Source: Sphingomonas liriopis (lineage in GTDB: Bacteria > Pseudomonadota > Alphaproteobacteria > Sphingomonadales > Sphingomonadaceae). Taken from it: DNA of 64,000 nt. Positions 1 through 7,096 of this stretch are shown in pieces; position 1 is the first letter of the stretch; every line of letters starts with the position of its first letter. Position numbers and translations under genes: made by a program. The DNA lies in contig NZ_JAMLDY010000008.1 of assembly GCF_024211255.1 (NCBI RefSeq), forward strand, positions 1-64,000, read 5' to 3'. The notes beneath the pieces were generated by a model. That model saw nothing but the letters and a program-made list of their open reading frames with translations, searched no databases and was not told the DNA's origin.

Positions 1-98
1 AAAATCACAAACAAGCCCTCACCGCCTGCGCACGGAAACTCCTCATCTACGCCAACACCGTCCTCGCCAGACAAGCCGAATGGATGCCCGCATCATAA
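1..98 (+). pseudogene. IS110-like transposase, C-terminal end (cut by window edge)
   Basis: Reading from base 3, the frame ends at a TAA at 96-98 and gives a short tail containing ALTACARKLLIYANTVLAR. This resembles the C-terminus of IS110/IS116/IS902-family transposases, which end in an alanine-rich helix of the form ALTACxRKLL. Only 31 residues are visible, so it cannot be told whether the element is intact outside the window. A sphingomonad repeat of the CTGTCGAAG type follows a few bases after the stop. The family call rests on this tail alone. Confidence 0.5.
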
Positions 99-397
99 TG
101 GTTGCTGAGCCTGTCGAAGGGCATTGGACTCAGGCCCTTTTACAGGCGCAGGAGGAACGGGTGGCTCGGTACGGCATCACCGCGCCCCGTCTTCCTCGGC
201 GCTCTCTGCGCCTCTGCGCGCAAAACCCTTCCTCATCTTTTCGCGTGAACCAAACCTCCCTTTACCCACCCCACAAAGGCCACGAACAAACCGAAATAGA
301 ATCGCACGCGAAACGATGGAGAAAAGTCCGCATTGGGACGTTGGGCGGGGGTGCTGACATGAAACAGCGCATGAGATTCCATAAGGAGAACCCCGCG
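99..397. other. Gene-free stretch after the IS remnant
   Basis: Apart from the family A repeat, this holds a stretch rich in short CTCTGCGC-like direct repeats around 195-225, of the kind often seen between sphingomonad genes. An AAGGAG ribosome site at 383-388 serves the next gene. Open frames crossing the region have no recognisable protein features, and I take them as chance. Confidence 0.5.
104..123. repeat. Single copy of repeat family A (GAGCCTGTCGAAGG core)
   Basis: The core GAGCCTGTCGAAGG recurs at 4144-4212, 14362-14424, 26942-27030, 43117-43150 and 62583-62654, always between genes. This copy is single and stands just after the transposase stop. Confidence 0.75.
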
Positions 398-817
398 ATG
401 AAGCTCATTCTGCTGGCCGCCACGGCCCTGATCGCTGCCCCGGTCCTCGCGCAGACGACGCCGCCGCCGCCGGCCGATGCGGCCGCGACGCCCGCGCCCG
501 CCGACCAGACGACGACGCCTCCGCCGCCCGCCGATCCCGCCGCTGCGCCGGCGCCGGCGCCGGCCGATCCCGCCGCGGCTCCGGCACCGCAGGCGAGCAC
601 GCCGGCTCCGGCGACCACCGGCGGCGCGACGCCGGCCGGCGGCTATGCGCCGAGCGGCCCCGCGATCTCGGGCGGTACGCCGGGTTCGAACCTGCCGCCG
701 GTGTTCCGCCCCGCGCCGACCCCGGATCAGGCCTATCCGGCGCCCGCGCCGCTCGCCAAATATCCGGTCTGCAAGAAGGGCCAGTACGACCAGTGCATCC
801 AGCGCGGCGGCAAGTAA
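398..817 (+). CDS. Exported Pro/Ala-rich protein of unknown function
   Basis: 139 residues. The start at 398 follows AAGGAG (383-388) and gives a clear signal peptide, MKLILLAATALIAAPVLAQ, with cleavage likely after Ala18. The open frame extends upstream to base 80, but those residues look non-coding. Residues 20 to about 110 are a low-complexity Pro/Ala/Thr/Gly run (repeated PPPPAD and PAPAPAD units), suggesting an extended linker in the periplasm or cell wall space. The C-terminus, YPVCKKGQYDQCIQRGGK, carries two cysteines that may form a disulfide. A hairpin at 872-904 probably ends its transcript. No enzymatic domain is visible. Confidence 0.7.
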   Translation: MKLILLAATALIAAPVLAQTTPPPPADAAATPAPADQTTTPPPPADPAAAPAPAPADPAAAPAPQASTPAPATTGGATPAGGYAPSGPAISGGTPGSNLPPVFRPAPTPDQAYPAPAPLAKYPVCKKGQYDQCIQRGGK

Positions 818-871
818 GCCGCGGCCGGCGACCGGCATGACCGGTTGCCAGATCGCACTTAACGTTTAGGG

Positions 872-907
872 AAAGGCGCTCCACGATAAGAGGGGAGCGC
901 CTTTCTC
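872..907 (+). terminator. Hairpin terminator abutting the next start codon
   Basis: AAAGGCGCTCC (872-882) pairs perfectly with GGAGCGCCTTT (894-904) around an 11-nt loop and is followed by CTC and then the ATG at 908. It fits an intrinsic terminator for the preceding gene. It also contains the only GA-rich Shine-Dalgarno-like stretch (around 889-895) for the dehydrogenase gene. Confidence 0.6.
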
Positions 908-1810
908 ATGTCCACGATCCGCTTCGACGGCCGCGTCGCCATCGTCACCGGCGCCGGCGGCGGCCTGGGTCGCCATTATGCGCTCGAACTCGCCCGGCGC
1001 GGCGCGAAGGTGGTCGTCAACGACCTCGGCGGATCGCGCGACGGCACCGGCCATTCCGACGCCGCGCTCGCCGTCGTCGAGGAGATCCGCGCGGCCGGCG
1101 GCGAGGCGATGTCGAACGGCGGCAACGTCGCCGAATACGCCCAGATGGCCGAGATGGTCGCCAAGGCCAAGGAAGCCTGGGGCGGCGTCCACATCCTCAT
1201 CAACAACGCCGGCGTGCTCCGCGACAAGACCTTCGCCAAGATGGACCCCGCGGATTTCGAGTTTGTCGTGCGCGTCCACCTCCTCGGCTCCGCCTTCGCC
1301 ACCAAGGCGTGCTGGGAGACGTTCCGCGAACAGAATTACGGGCGTGTGCTGATGACCGCCTCGTCGAGCGGATTGTTCGGCAATTTCGGCCAGGCGAATT
1401 ACGGCGCGGCGAAGCTCGGCATCGCGGGCCTCACCAAGACGCTCAGCCTCGAGGGCGCGAAGAACGACATTCGCGTCAACACGATCGCACCGACCGCGGG
1501 CACGCGGATGACCGAGGACCTGTTCCCGCAGGCCGCGTTCGAAGCCTTCTCGCCCGACAAGGTCGCCCCCGGCGCGCTGTATCTGGTCAGCGAGGATGCG
1601 CCGACCAACACGATCCTCGGCGCCGGCGCGGGCGCGTTCCAGGCATCCTACGTCACGCTGACGCCCGGCACGCTGCTGACCGGCGACGATTTGTCCCCCG
1701 AAGGCGTCGCCGCGCACTGGGACGCGATCACGGATCGTACGGACGAAATCGTGCCCAAGACCGGCGCCGAACAGGCGATGACGATCGGGAAGCTGCTGCA
1801 GGGCGGATGA
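908..1810 (+). CDS. SDR-family NAD(P)-dependent dehydrogenase
   Basis: 300 residues with a complete Rossmann-fold short-chain dehydrogenase. TGAGGGLG (14-21) binds the cofactor, NDLGGS (38-43) closes strand 2, NNAG is at 99-102, and the catalytic Ser lies near 152-154 with Tyr165 and Lys169 in YGAAK. The extra loop after NDLGG is typical of the MFE-2/HSD17B4-like branch that oxidises 3-hydroxyacyl-CoA, so a role in acyl-CoA or related lipid metabolism is likely but not proven. The protein is longer than simple SDRs (about 250 residues), with the extension at the C-terminus. The start codon sits directly after the terminator-like hairpin at 872-904. Confidence 0.85.
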   Translation: MSTIRFDGRVAIVTGAGGGLGRHYALELARRGAKVVVNDLGGSRDGTGHSDAALAVVEEIRAAGGEAMSNGGNVAEYAQMAEMVAKAKEAWGGVHILINNAGVLRDKTFAKMDPADFEFVVRVHLLGSAFATKACWETFREQNYGRVLMTASSSGLFGNFGQANYGAAKLGIAGLTKTLSLEGAKNDIRVNTIAPTAGTRMTEDLFPQAAFEAFSPDKVAPGALYLVSEDAPTNTILGAGAGAFQASYVTLTPGTLLTGDDLSPEGVAAHWDAITDRTDEIVPKTGAEQAMTIGKLLQGG

Positions 1811-1894
1811 AGTTACCCCTTGTCCATGCCGTCCGAATGGCCATTAATGTGATGGTCATCACGGTGATCTAGCGAAAAGACTGGAGGTCTATCG

Positions 1895-2251
1895 GTGTAT
1901 TCGTTGAGCCGCGACGGTCGGAACGTGTTTCTGCATGACCCATCAGGCGGCCTTGCGGTCCCGTTACTGCTGCACATGACCGATTCGCGAATCGAGATCA
2001 GGATGCCGCAGATCGACGATCTTGCGGATCACTACATCGATTATCCGTCGATTCGCGCGTTGAAGGATGCGGCGCGCGACATGGCCGCACTCATCGATGC
2101 GACCGTGGCCTTCGGACGGTTCTATACCGACCGCTTTCATGACGAGGCCTATGGCGACGGCGTCAGCCTGCGCGAACTGCGCGCCATGATCCAGCGCGAT
2201 TACGAAGGGGTGCAGACGCCCGCCGACGAGCGCCGGTTCGCGCTCAACTGA
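1895..2251 (+). CDS. Hypothetical 118-aa protein
   Basis: The GTG start at 1895 is preceded by GGAGG at 1883-1887. The protein is soluble and acidic, has no recognisable domain, and has a predicted helical middle (IRALKDAARDMAALIDATVA). Its last 8 bases overlap the tail of the convergent gene 2244-2975. The two genes sit in a stretch that looks less GC-rich than the neighbours, hinting at later acquisition. It could be a partner of the RelA/SpoT-like neighbour, but nothing in the sequence proves it. Confidence 0.55.
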   Translation: MYSLSRDGRNVFLHDPSGGLAVPLLLHMTDSRIEIRMPQIDDLADHYIDYPSIRALKDAARDMAALIDATVAFGRFYTDRFHDEAYGDGVSLRELRAMIQRDYEGVQTPADERRFALN

Positions 2252-2975
2252 CCATCCGTTCCAGCGTCATCAGCAACGCCGCATCCGTCAGCCCCTGCCG
2301 GTGCCGCAGGATCGTATCCCCGATACGCTCCATCGCGAGGCGATCGATCAGCAATCCCTTATAGCCATGCGCGCTGAGTCGCTGGTCCCGTTCCATGGCC
2401 TGTCGATCGCGCCCGGTCATGTCCTCGGGGTCCCAACGCCGCCAGCGTTCGTAGATGGCGTGCAGCCAGTCTTCGTTAGCGACGATCAGATCCTGGAAGC
2501 TCATATAATGCTCGACGATCAGCCCCGTCCGGGTGTCGCGCAGGTCGATGGCGATCATCCGCCATCCGAATGGCCCGGGCCGCAACATCTTGGCATAGTC
2601 CAGCTTGACCAGCGAAATATCTCCGCTTTGGATGTATTCGACGAAGACATCGCAGACGCGCTCGACGTCCGCCGGATCGTTCAGATGCGTGCGAAAGCGC
2701 AGATAGTCGCGAAGATGGGGAATTCCGTGCCACGGCGAACGCGCCAGAATGGTCGGACGCCTCGCCTTCTGATCCGCCGACGCATCCGACTTCCGGCTCT
2801 TCTCGCATAACAGGCCAAGCTCGTTACGGATGCTTTGCATGATCCGATCGACCGTCGGTTCGGCGGCTTCCCGTAGCGTTGCGAGATAAGAGAGACTTGA
2901 CGCGCCGTTGCCATTGACGATCAGATGCTTGGGCCTGGCATCCTCCTCGATGGGAAATGCTGAAAATCCAAACAT
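2244..2975 (-). CDS. RelA/SpoT-like protein, possibly degenerate
   Basis: 243 residues. The segment from about 90 to 190 follows the order of small alarmone-synthetase-like proteins. There is a helix-strand with HLRDYLRFRTHL where family members have a D-x-L/G-x-R motif, then LVKLDYAKM, then FGWRMIAIDLR in place of the G-Y-R-S strand, then GLIVEHYMSFQDL and HAIYERWR in place of the E-x-Q strand and terminal helix. The usual E-x-Q and Y-R-S residues are changed, so catalysis is doubtful. Related families include toxic small alarmone synthetases that sit in toxin-antitoxin pairs. The assignment comes from pattern reading only; it may be a different nucleotidyltransferase-like fold. It is divergent from the membrane protein at 3096. 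Confidence 0.45.
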   Translation of the reverse strand: MFGFSAFPIEEDARPKHLIVNGNGASSLSYLATLREAAEPTVDRIMQSIRNELGLLCEKSRKSDASADQKARRPTILARSPWHGIPHLRDYLRFRTHLNDPADVERVCDVFVEYIQSGDISLVKLDYAKMLRPGPFGWRMIAIDLRDTRTGLIVEHYMSFQDLIVANEDWLHAIYERWRRWDPEDMTGRDRQAMERDQRLSAHGYKGLLIDRLAMERIGDTILRHRQGLTDAALLMTLERMVS

Positions 2976-3036
2976 CGCGTCCTCCCCCGTTGCCCTTCGT
3001 TGTTGCTTAAATTATCGCGGGTCACAAGTCGGACTG

Positions 3037-3058
3037 GTGTATTGATTCGATAATACAC
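3037..3058. promoter_or_regulatory. Inverted repeat GTGTATT-N8-AATACAC
   Basis: Perfect 7-bp arms (3037-3043 and 3052-3058) lie in the 120-bp divergent region between 2975 and 3096. A close relative, GTGTATTG-N8-ATACAC, stands at 54369-54390 ahead of another gene. The size and symmetry fit a dimeric repressor site; the regulator is not identifiable here. Confidence 0.5.
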
Positions 3059-3095
3059 ACCTGATACCCTCCCCGCTTCAACAGGGAGGAAGGCC

Positions 3096-4121
3096 ATGTA
3101 TAGCGAAAGCGACATCGATGGCGCGGTGACGGCGGGGGCGATCACGGCCGATGCCGCCGCCGCGTTCCGCGCGCACGTCGCGGCGAGTCACGCGACGCCG
3201 GCGGTGGACGAGGAGCATTTCCGGCTGCTCACCGGGTTCAACGACATCTTCGTATCGATCGCGCTGGTGCTGCTGCTCGTCGCGGTCGGGCAGATCGGGA
3301 TGGCGGTCACGCATGCGCTCGGCGGCGTGGCGGTCGCGGCCGTCGCCTGGGCGCTGGCGGAATATTTCACCGCGCGGCGGCGGATGGCGCTGCCGAGCAT
3401 CCTGCTGCTGATCGCCTTCGTCGGCGGGATCGCGGGCGCGCTGATCGGCCTGATCGAGACGGTCGCGCCGCATATCGACGGACGCGAAGGCGCGTTGGCG
3501 GCAGCGGGCACCGGCCTGTGCGCGGCGGGCGCGGCGTGGCTGCACTGGCGGCGCTTCATGGTGCCGATCACCGTCGCCGCGGGTGCCGCAGCGCTGGTCG
3601 CGACCGCGATCGGGCTGGTCGTCGCGGCCGTGCCCGACATCAAGGACGCGGTATGGCCGCTGCTGCTGATCGGCGGCCTCGCCGTGTTCGCCACCGCGAT
3701 GCGCTGGGACATGAGCGATACCGAGCGCAAGACGCGCCGGTCCGACGTCGCCTTCTGGCTGCACCTCGCCGCCGCGCCGATGATCGCACATTCGATCTTC
3801 CAGATGCTGGGCGTGTTCCGCGCCGATATCGGCGTCGGCATGGCGGTGGTCGTGCTCGCGCTGTACGTCGCTTTCGCGGGGATCGCGCTGGCGGTCGACC
3901 GGCGCGCGCTGTTGGTGTCGGGGTTGGTCTACGTCCTCGCCGCGCTCTATGCGCTGTTCCGCAGCGCGGGCGCGATCGAGCTGGGCGCGGCGCTGACCGC
4001 CTTCGTCATCGGATCGGCGCTGCTGTCGCTGTCGGCCTTCTGGCAGCCGATGCGCCGCACCGTGGTGGCGCTGCTGTCGCAGCCGCTGCGGCATCGCCTG
4101 CCGCCGGTGCAGATGGCGTGA
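3096..4121 (+). CDS. Polytopic membrane protein of unknown function
   Basis: 341 residues. A soluble N-terminus of about 45 residues (starting MYSESDIDGAVTAG) is followed by roughly ten hydrophobic segments of 18-22 residues with short loops. The layout of a short helical N-terminal domain and many transmembrane helices resembles DUF2157-type proteins, but I cannot assign a family. The start is preceded by GGAGGAAGG at 3086-3094. The inverted repeat at 3037-3058 lies 38 bases upstream and is a candidate operator. A repeat of family A follows the gene. Confidence 0.75.
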   Translation: MYSESDIDGAVTAGAITADAAAAFRAHVAASHATPAVDEEHFRLLTGFNDIFVSIALVLLLVAVGQIGMAVTHALGGVAVAAVAWALAEYFTARRRMALPSILLLIAFVGGIAGALIGLIETVAPHIDGREGALAAAGTGLCAAGAAWLHWRRFMVPITVAAGAAALVATAIGLVVAAVPDIKDAVWPLLLIGGLAVFATAMRWDMSDTERKTRRSDVAFWLHLAAAPMIAHSIFQMLGVFRADIGVGMAVVVLALYVAFAGIALAVDRRALLVSGLVYVLAALYALFRSAGAIELGAALTAFVIGSALLSLSAFWQPMRRTVVALLSQPLRHRLPPVQMA

Positions 4122-4143
4122 GGGTGTAAGCGACGCCATCCCG

Positions 4144-4212
4144 CCGTTCGTGCCGAGCTTGTCGAAGTACGGTGAGACTCACCTGTGCTTCGACAGGCTC
4201 AGGGCGAACGGT
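4144..4212. repeat. Inverted pair of repeat family A
   Basis: Two CTTCGACA/TGTCGAAG cores in opposite orientation with GTTCG and CGAAC outer ends. It lies between the convergent genes 3096-4121 and 4264-4602. Confidence 0.8.
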
Positions 4213-4263
4213 TGGTGTGTAGACCGACCTCGACCGAAAGCGACCCGACACTGGCGGGTCGCC

Positions 4264-4602
4264 TCAATCCACCAGCTTCATCAGCCGCCGCTCGACCGGC
4301 GCCAGCACGGGTCCCAGCTCGTGGCCGCGCTTGAGCACCACGCCCTGCTCGCCGATCAGCGCCCACATGCCCTGTCGCGCGCGCAGCGCCGGACGCTTCT
4401 CGATACGGAATTCCGGCCGTTCGGCGGCACGGCGGAAGGCGGCGAAGATCGCGGCGTCCTTGCCGAGGTCCATCGCATAATCCTTCCAATGCCCCGCCGC
4501 GACCATCCGGCCATACAGGTCGAGGATGCGGTTCAGCTCGGCGCGTTCGAAGCCGACCTGCGATGGCCGGCCGGCGTACGGAAATGGCGTGACGATTCCC
4601 AT
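4264..4602 (-). CDS. DUF2794 family protein
   Basis: 112 residues, small and soluble. The sequence runs from VTPFPYAGRPSQVGFERAEL near the N-terminus through WKDYAMDLGKDAAIFAAF to RPEFRIEKRPALRARQGMW, which matches the conserved body of DUF2794 proteins of Alphaproteobacteria. Their function is unknown. The start at 4602 lies 10 bases after the stop of cysE, so the two are probably co-transcribed; this pairing is common in sphingomonads. Upstream residues in the same frame belong to the shadow of cysE. Confidence 0.75.
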   Translation of the reverse strand: MGIVTPFPYAGRPSQVGFERAELNRILDLYGRMVAAGHWKDYAMDLGKDAAIFAAFRRAAERPEFRIEKRPALRARQGMWALIGEQGVVLKRGHELGPVLAPVERRLMKLVD

Positions 4603-4612
4603 CAGGCCCCCA

Positions 4613-5317
4613 TCACGCGCGGTCGCGCTCCGCCTCGCGCTGCGGCCGGTCGCCCTGTTCGGCGAGCAGCGCATCGAGCCGCTTGCGCATCGATTCCATC
4701 TCGCAGCGCATGATCTCCATCTTCTGCGTCGCCGGATCGAACATCTCGCTGCACGGCGTGCCATAGGGGACGAAGCGCGACGGCGTTTCCGCCGCGCCGC
4801 CTTCGACCATCGTCGCACGCGCCGGGATGCCGACCATCACCGCACCCGCCGGCACGTCGCGCGTCACCACCGCGTTGGCGCCGACGCGCGCGCGCGGGCC
4901 GACCAGGATCGGCCCCAGCACCTGCGCGCCCGATCCGATGATGACGCCGTCGGCCAGCGTCGGATGGCGCTTGCCCGCGACGCCGTTGTCGGGGCTGGTC
5001 CCGCCGAGCGTCACGCATTGGTAGATGGTCACGTCGTCGCCGATCTCCGCGGTCTCGCCGATGACGACGAAGCCGTGGTCGATGAAGAAATTGCGTCCGA
5101 TCCGCGCGCCGGGATGGATGTCGATCGCGGTCCAGGCGCGCGCGACATGGTTCACCACGCGCGCGAGGAAGAACAATCGTCGACGGTACAACCGGTGCGC
5201 GATACGGTGCAGCCCGAGCGCCCAGACGCCGGGGTACAGCAGGATTTCGGCCCGGGAATGCGGGGCGGGATCGCGCGCCCTGATCGAATCGAGATAGGCG
5301 GCCAGCCGTCCGAACAT
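4613..5317 (-). CDS. cysE: Serine O-acetyltransferase
   Basis: 234 residues. Transfers acetyl from acetyl-CoA to L-serine, the first step of cysteine synthesis, in the cytoplasm. The left-handed beta-helix is visible as hexapeptide repeats from IDIHPGARIGRNFFIDHG (around residue 65) to VGANAVVTRDVPAGAVMVG. HPGARIG and VTLGGTS are family signatures. The N-terminal helical domain is short, as in the EpsC/plant-like branch rather than the 270-residue E. coli form. The C-terminal tail (about 45 residues, charged) may bind O-acetylserine sulfhydrylase. The gene is divergent from a TauE/SafE exporter, consistent with a sulfur-related locus. Confidence 0.92.
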   Translation of the reverse strand: MFGRLAAYLDSIRARDPAPHSRAEILLYPGVWALGLHRIAHRLYRRRLFFLARVVNHVARAWTAIDIHPGARIGRNFFIDHGFVVIGETAEIGDDVTIYQCVTLGGTSPDNGVAGKRHPTLADGVIIGSGAQVLGPILVGPRARVGANAVVTRDVPAGAVMVGIPARATMVEGGAAETPSRFVPYGTPCSEMFDPATQKMEIMRCEMESMRKRLDALLAEQGDRPQREAERDRA

Positions 5318-5510
5318 CCGTTACGTCCCCCTTTCGGCCGTTGATCGTCACGCGCATGTAATCGTTCGGCCCGAGGATTTCCATGCCGTGGCCCGATCGC
5401 GCGCGCGCAACTTGCCATCGGCAAACTCCAGCTTTGTTGTGGGAATTGCCGGCAGCGTGCACGATAGGATCGTCTGGGCCGTGTTCGCCCGTCTGGAGAT
5501 GCGCCTGCCG

Positions 5511-6284
5511 ATGCCTGATTTCCTCACCGCCATCGACTGGAGCCAGGTGCTGCCGTTCATCGCGATCGGTTTCGCCGCGCAGGTCGTCGACGGCGCGCTC
5601 GGCATGGCGTTCGGCGTCATCAATTCGACGCTGCTGGTGACGGTGATGGGGGTGCCGCCCGCGGTCGCATCGGCCAGCGTCCATGCGGTCGAGACGTTCA
5701 CCACCGCCGCCTCCGGCATCAGCCATATCGCGCACCGCAACGTCGACTGGAAACTGTTCCGCCGGCTGGTGATCCCCGGTGTCATCGGCGCGATCCTGGG
5801 CGCGACCCTGCTCAGCAACATCGACGCCTCGGTCGCCAAGCCGTTCGTGATGGCCTATCTCGCGTGCATCGGCCTCTACCTGCTGTTCCGCGCGGTGAAG
5901 GGCACGATCGAACCGCGCAAGCCGCGGGTGATCGCGCCGTTGGGCCTCGTCGGCGGCTTCCTCGACGCGGCGGGCGGCGGCGGCTGGGGACCGGTCGTCA
6001 CCTCCAACCTCCTCATCCAGGGCGCGACACCGCGGCACACCATCGGCACGGTCAACACCGCCGAATTCTTCCTGACCGCCACCGCATCGGTCACCTTCTT
6101 CGTCGCGCTCGGCTGGTCGGCGTTCACGGTGCACACGCTCGGCATCCTGATCGGCGGCCTCATCGCCGCGCCGCTCGGCGGCGTGCTGGCGAAGCGCGTG
6201 CCGACGCGCCAGCTGATGGCGCTGGTCGGCGTGCTGCTGACCCTCACCAGCGCCTGGTCGATCTATTCCGCGCTGGCGAAATAA
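5511..6284 (+). CDS. TauE/SafE-family (TSUP) membrane exporter
   Basis: 257 residues from the ATG at 5511, chosen because GGAG lies 12 bases upstream and the first helix follows at once. The frame is open to 5388, but those residues are unlike the family. Seven to eight transmembrane segments are visible. The TSUP pattern of two related halves is seen in GFAAQVVDGALGMAFG and GGFLDAAGGGGWGPV. Family members move sulfite, sulfonates or other small organic anions across the inner membrane. Divergence from cysE over 190 bp supports a sulfur-compound substrate, but the substrate is inferred only from context. Confidence 0.85.
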   Translation: MPDFLTAIDWSQVLPFIAIGFAAQVVDGALGMAFGVINSTLLVTVMGVPPAVASASVHAVETFTTAASGISHIAHRNVDWKLFRRLVIPGVIGAILGATLLSNIDASVAKPFVMAYLACIGLYLLFRAVKGTIEPRKPRVIAPLGLVGGFLDAAGGGGWGPVVTSNLLIQGATPRHTIGTVNTAEFFLTATASVTFFVALGWSAFTVHTLGILIGGLIAAPLGGVLAKRVPTRQLMALVGVLLTLTSAWSIYSALAK

Positions 6285-6437
6285 ATTTGGCGCATCCGCA
6301 GCATGGCTAAACCGGCGGAAAGATGAGGTTTTGAAGGCGTGATCGGCTCGTTCGATCAGTGCCTGCGAACAGATTGATTTTGCACCGCGGCATGCGATCC
6401 TATATCCGGTTCCACGTCATTCAACCGGAGACCCGAC

Positions 6438-7001
6438 ATGGCCCTTATCGGCAGCACGCTGAAGCCCTTCACCACCCAGGCCTATCGCCAGGGCAAGTTC
6501 GTCAGCGTCAGCGACACCGACGTGCTCGGCAAATGGGCGGTATTCTTCTTCTACCCGGCCGACTTCACCTTCGTTTGCCCGACCGAGCTCGAAGACCTCG
6601 CCGACGTCTATCCGACGCTGCAGAAGATGGGCGTCGAGGTGTACAGCGTCTCGACCGACACGCACTTCAGCCACAAGGCATGGCACGACAGCTCGCCGGC
6701 GATCGGCAAGATCAACTATTTCATGCTGGGCGACCAGAACCACGCGATCAGCACCAACTTCCAGATCCTGCGCGAAGGCCAGGGCCTCGCCGATCGCGGC
6801 ACGTTCGTGATCGATCCCGAGGGCGTGATCCAGCTGATCGAAGTGACCTCGGAAGGCGTCGGCCGCAACGCCGCCGAGCTGCTGCGCAAGATCAAGGCCG
6901 CGCAGTACATCGCCGCGCATCCGGGCGAAGTCTGCCCGGCCAAGTGGGAAGAGGGTGAAGAGACGCTCGCCCCCAGCCTCGATCTCGTCGGCAAGATCTA
7001 A
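6438..7001 (+). CDS. ahpC: Alkyl hydroperoxide reductase subunit C
   Basis: 187 residues, the standard length. Typical 2-Cys peroxiredoxin that reduces H2O2 and organic peroxides. The peroxidatic Cys47 is in FVCPTE, the resolving Cys166 is in [10 protein letters not shown], and the catalytic Thr44 and the Arg in ADRGTFVI are present. Electrons come from AhpF, encoded 95 bp downstream. OxyR is encoded just beyond ahpF, so peroxide-dependent control is likely. A TTGATT and a TATATC-like hexamer stand upstream around 6374-6404, but I could not define an OxyR site with confidence. Confidence 0.95.
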   Translation: MALIGSTLKPFTTQAYRQGKFVSVSDTDVLGKWAVFFFYPADFTFVCPTELEDLADVYPTLQKMGVEVYSVSTDTHFSHKAWHDSSPAIGKINYFMLGDQNHAISTNFQILREGQGLADRGTFVIDPEGVIQLIEVTSEGVGRNAAELLRKIKAAQYIAAHPGEVCPAKWEEGEETLAPSLDLVGKI

Positions 7002-7011
7002 GATCCAACCC

Positions 7012-7043
7012 CTCGTCATCCCCGCCTTCGCGGGGATGACGAG
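7012..7043. repeat. Palindromic repeat family D between ahpC and ahpF
   Basis: A near-perfect palindrome (CGTCATCCCCGC and GCGGGGATGACG arms with a TTC centre). Related copies occur at 11979-12009 and, truncated, at 43193-43222. It lies inside the ahpCF unit and could form an RNA hairpin that stabilises the ahpC part of the message. Confidence 0.75.
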
Positions 7044-7096
7044 AATAGCGGCGGGGCAACGATCCCTCCCACACGACCCAATCCCCGGAGTCCCCC

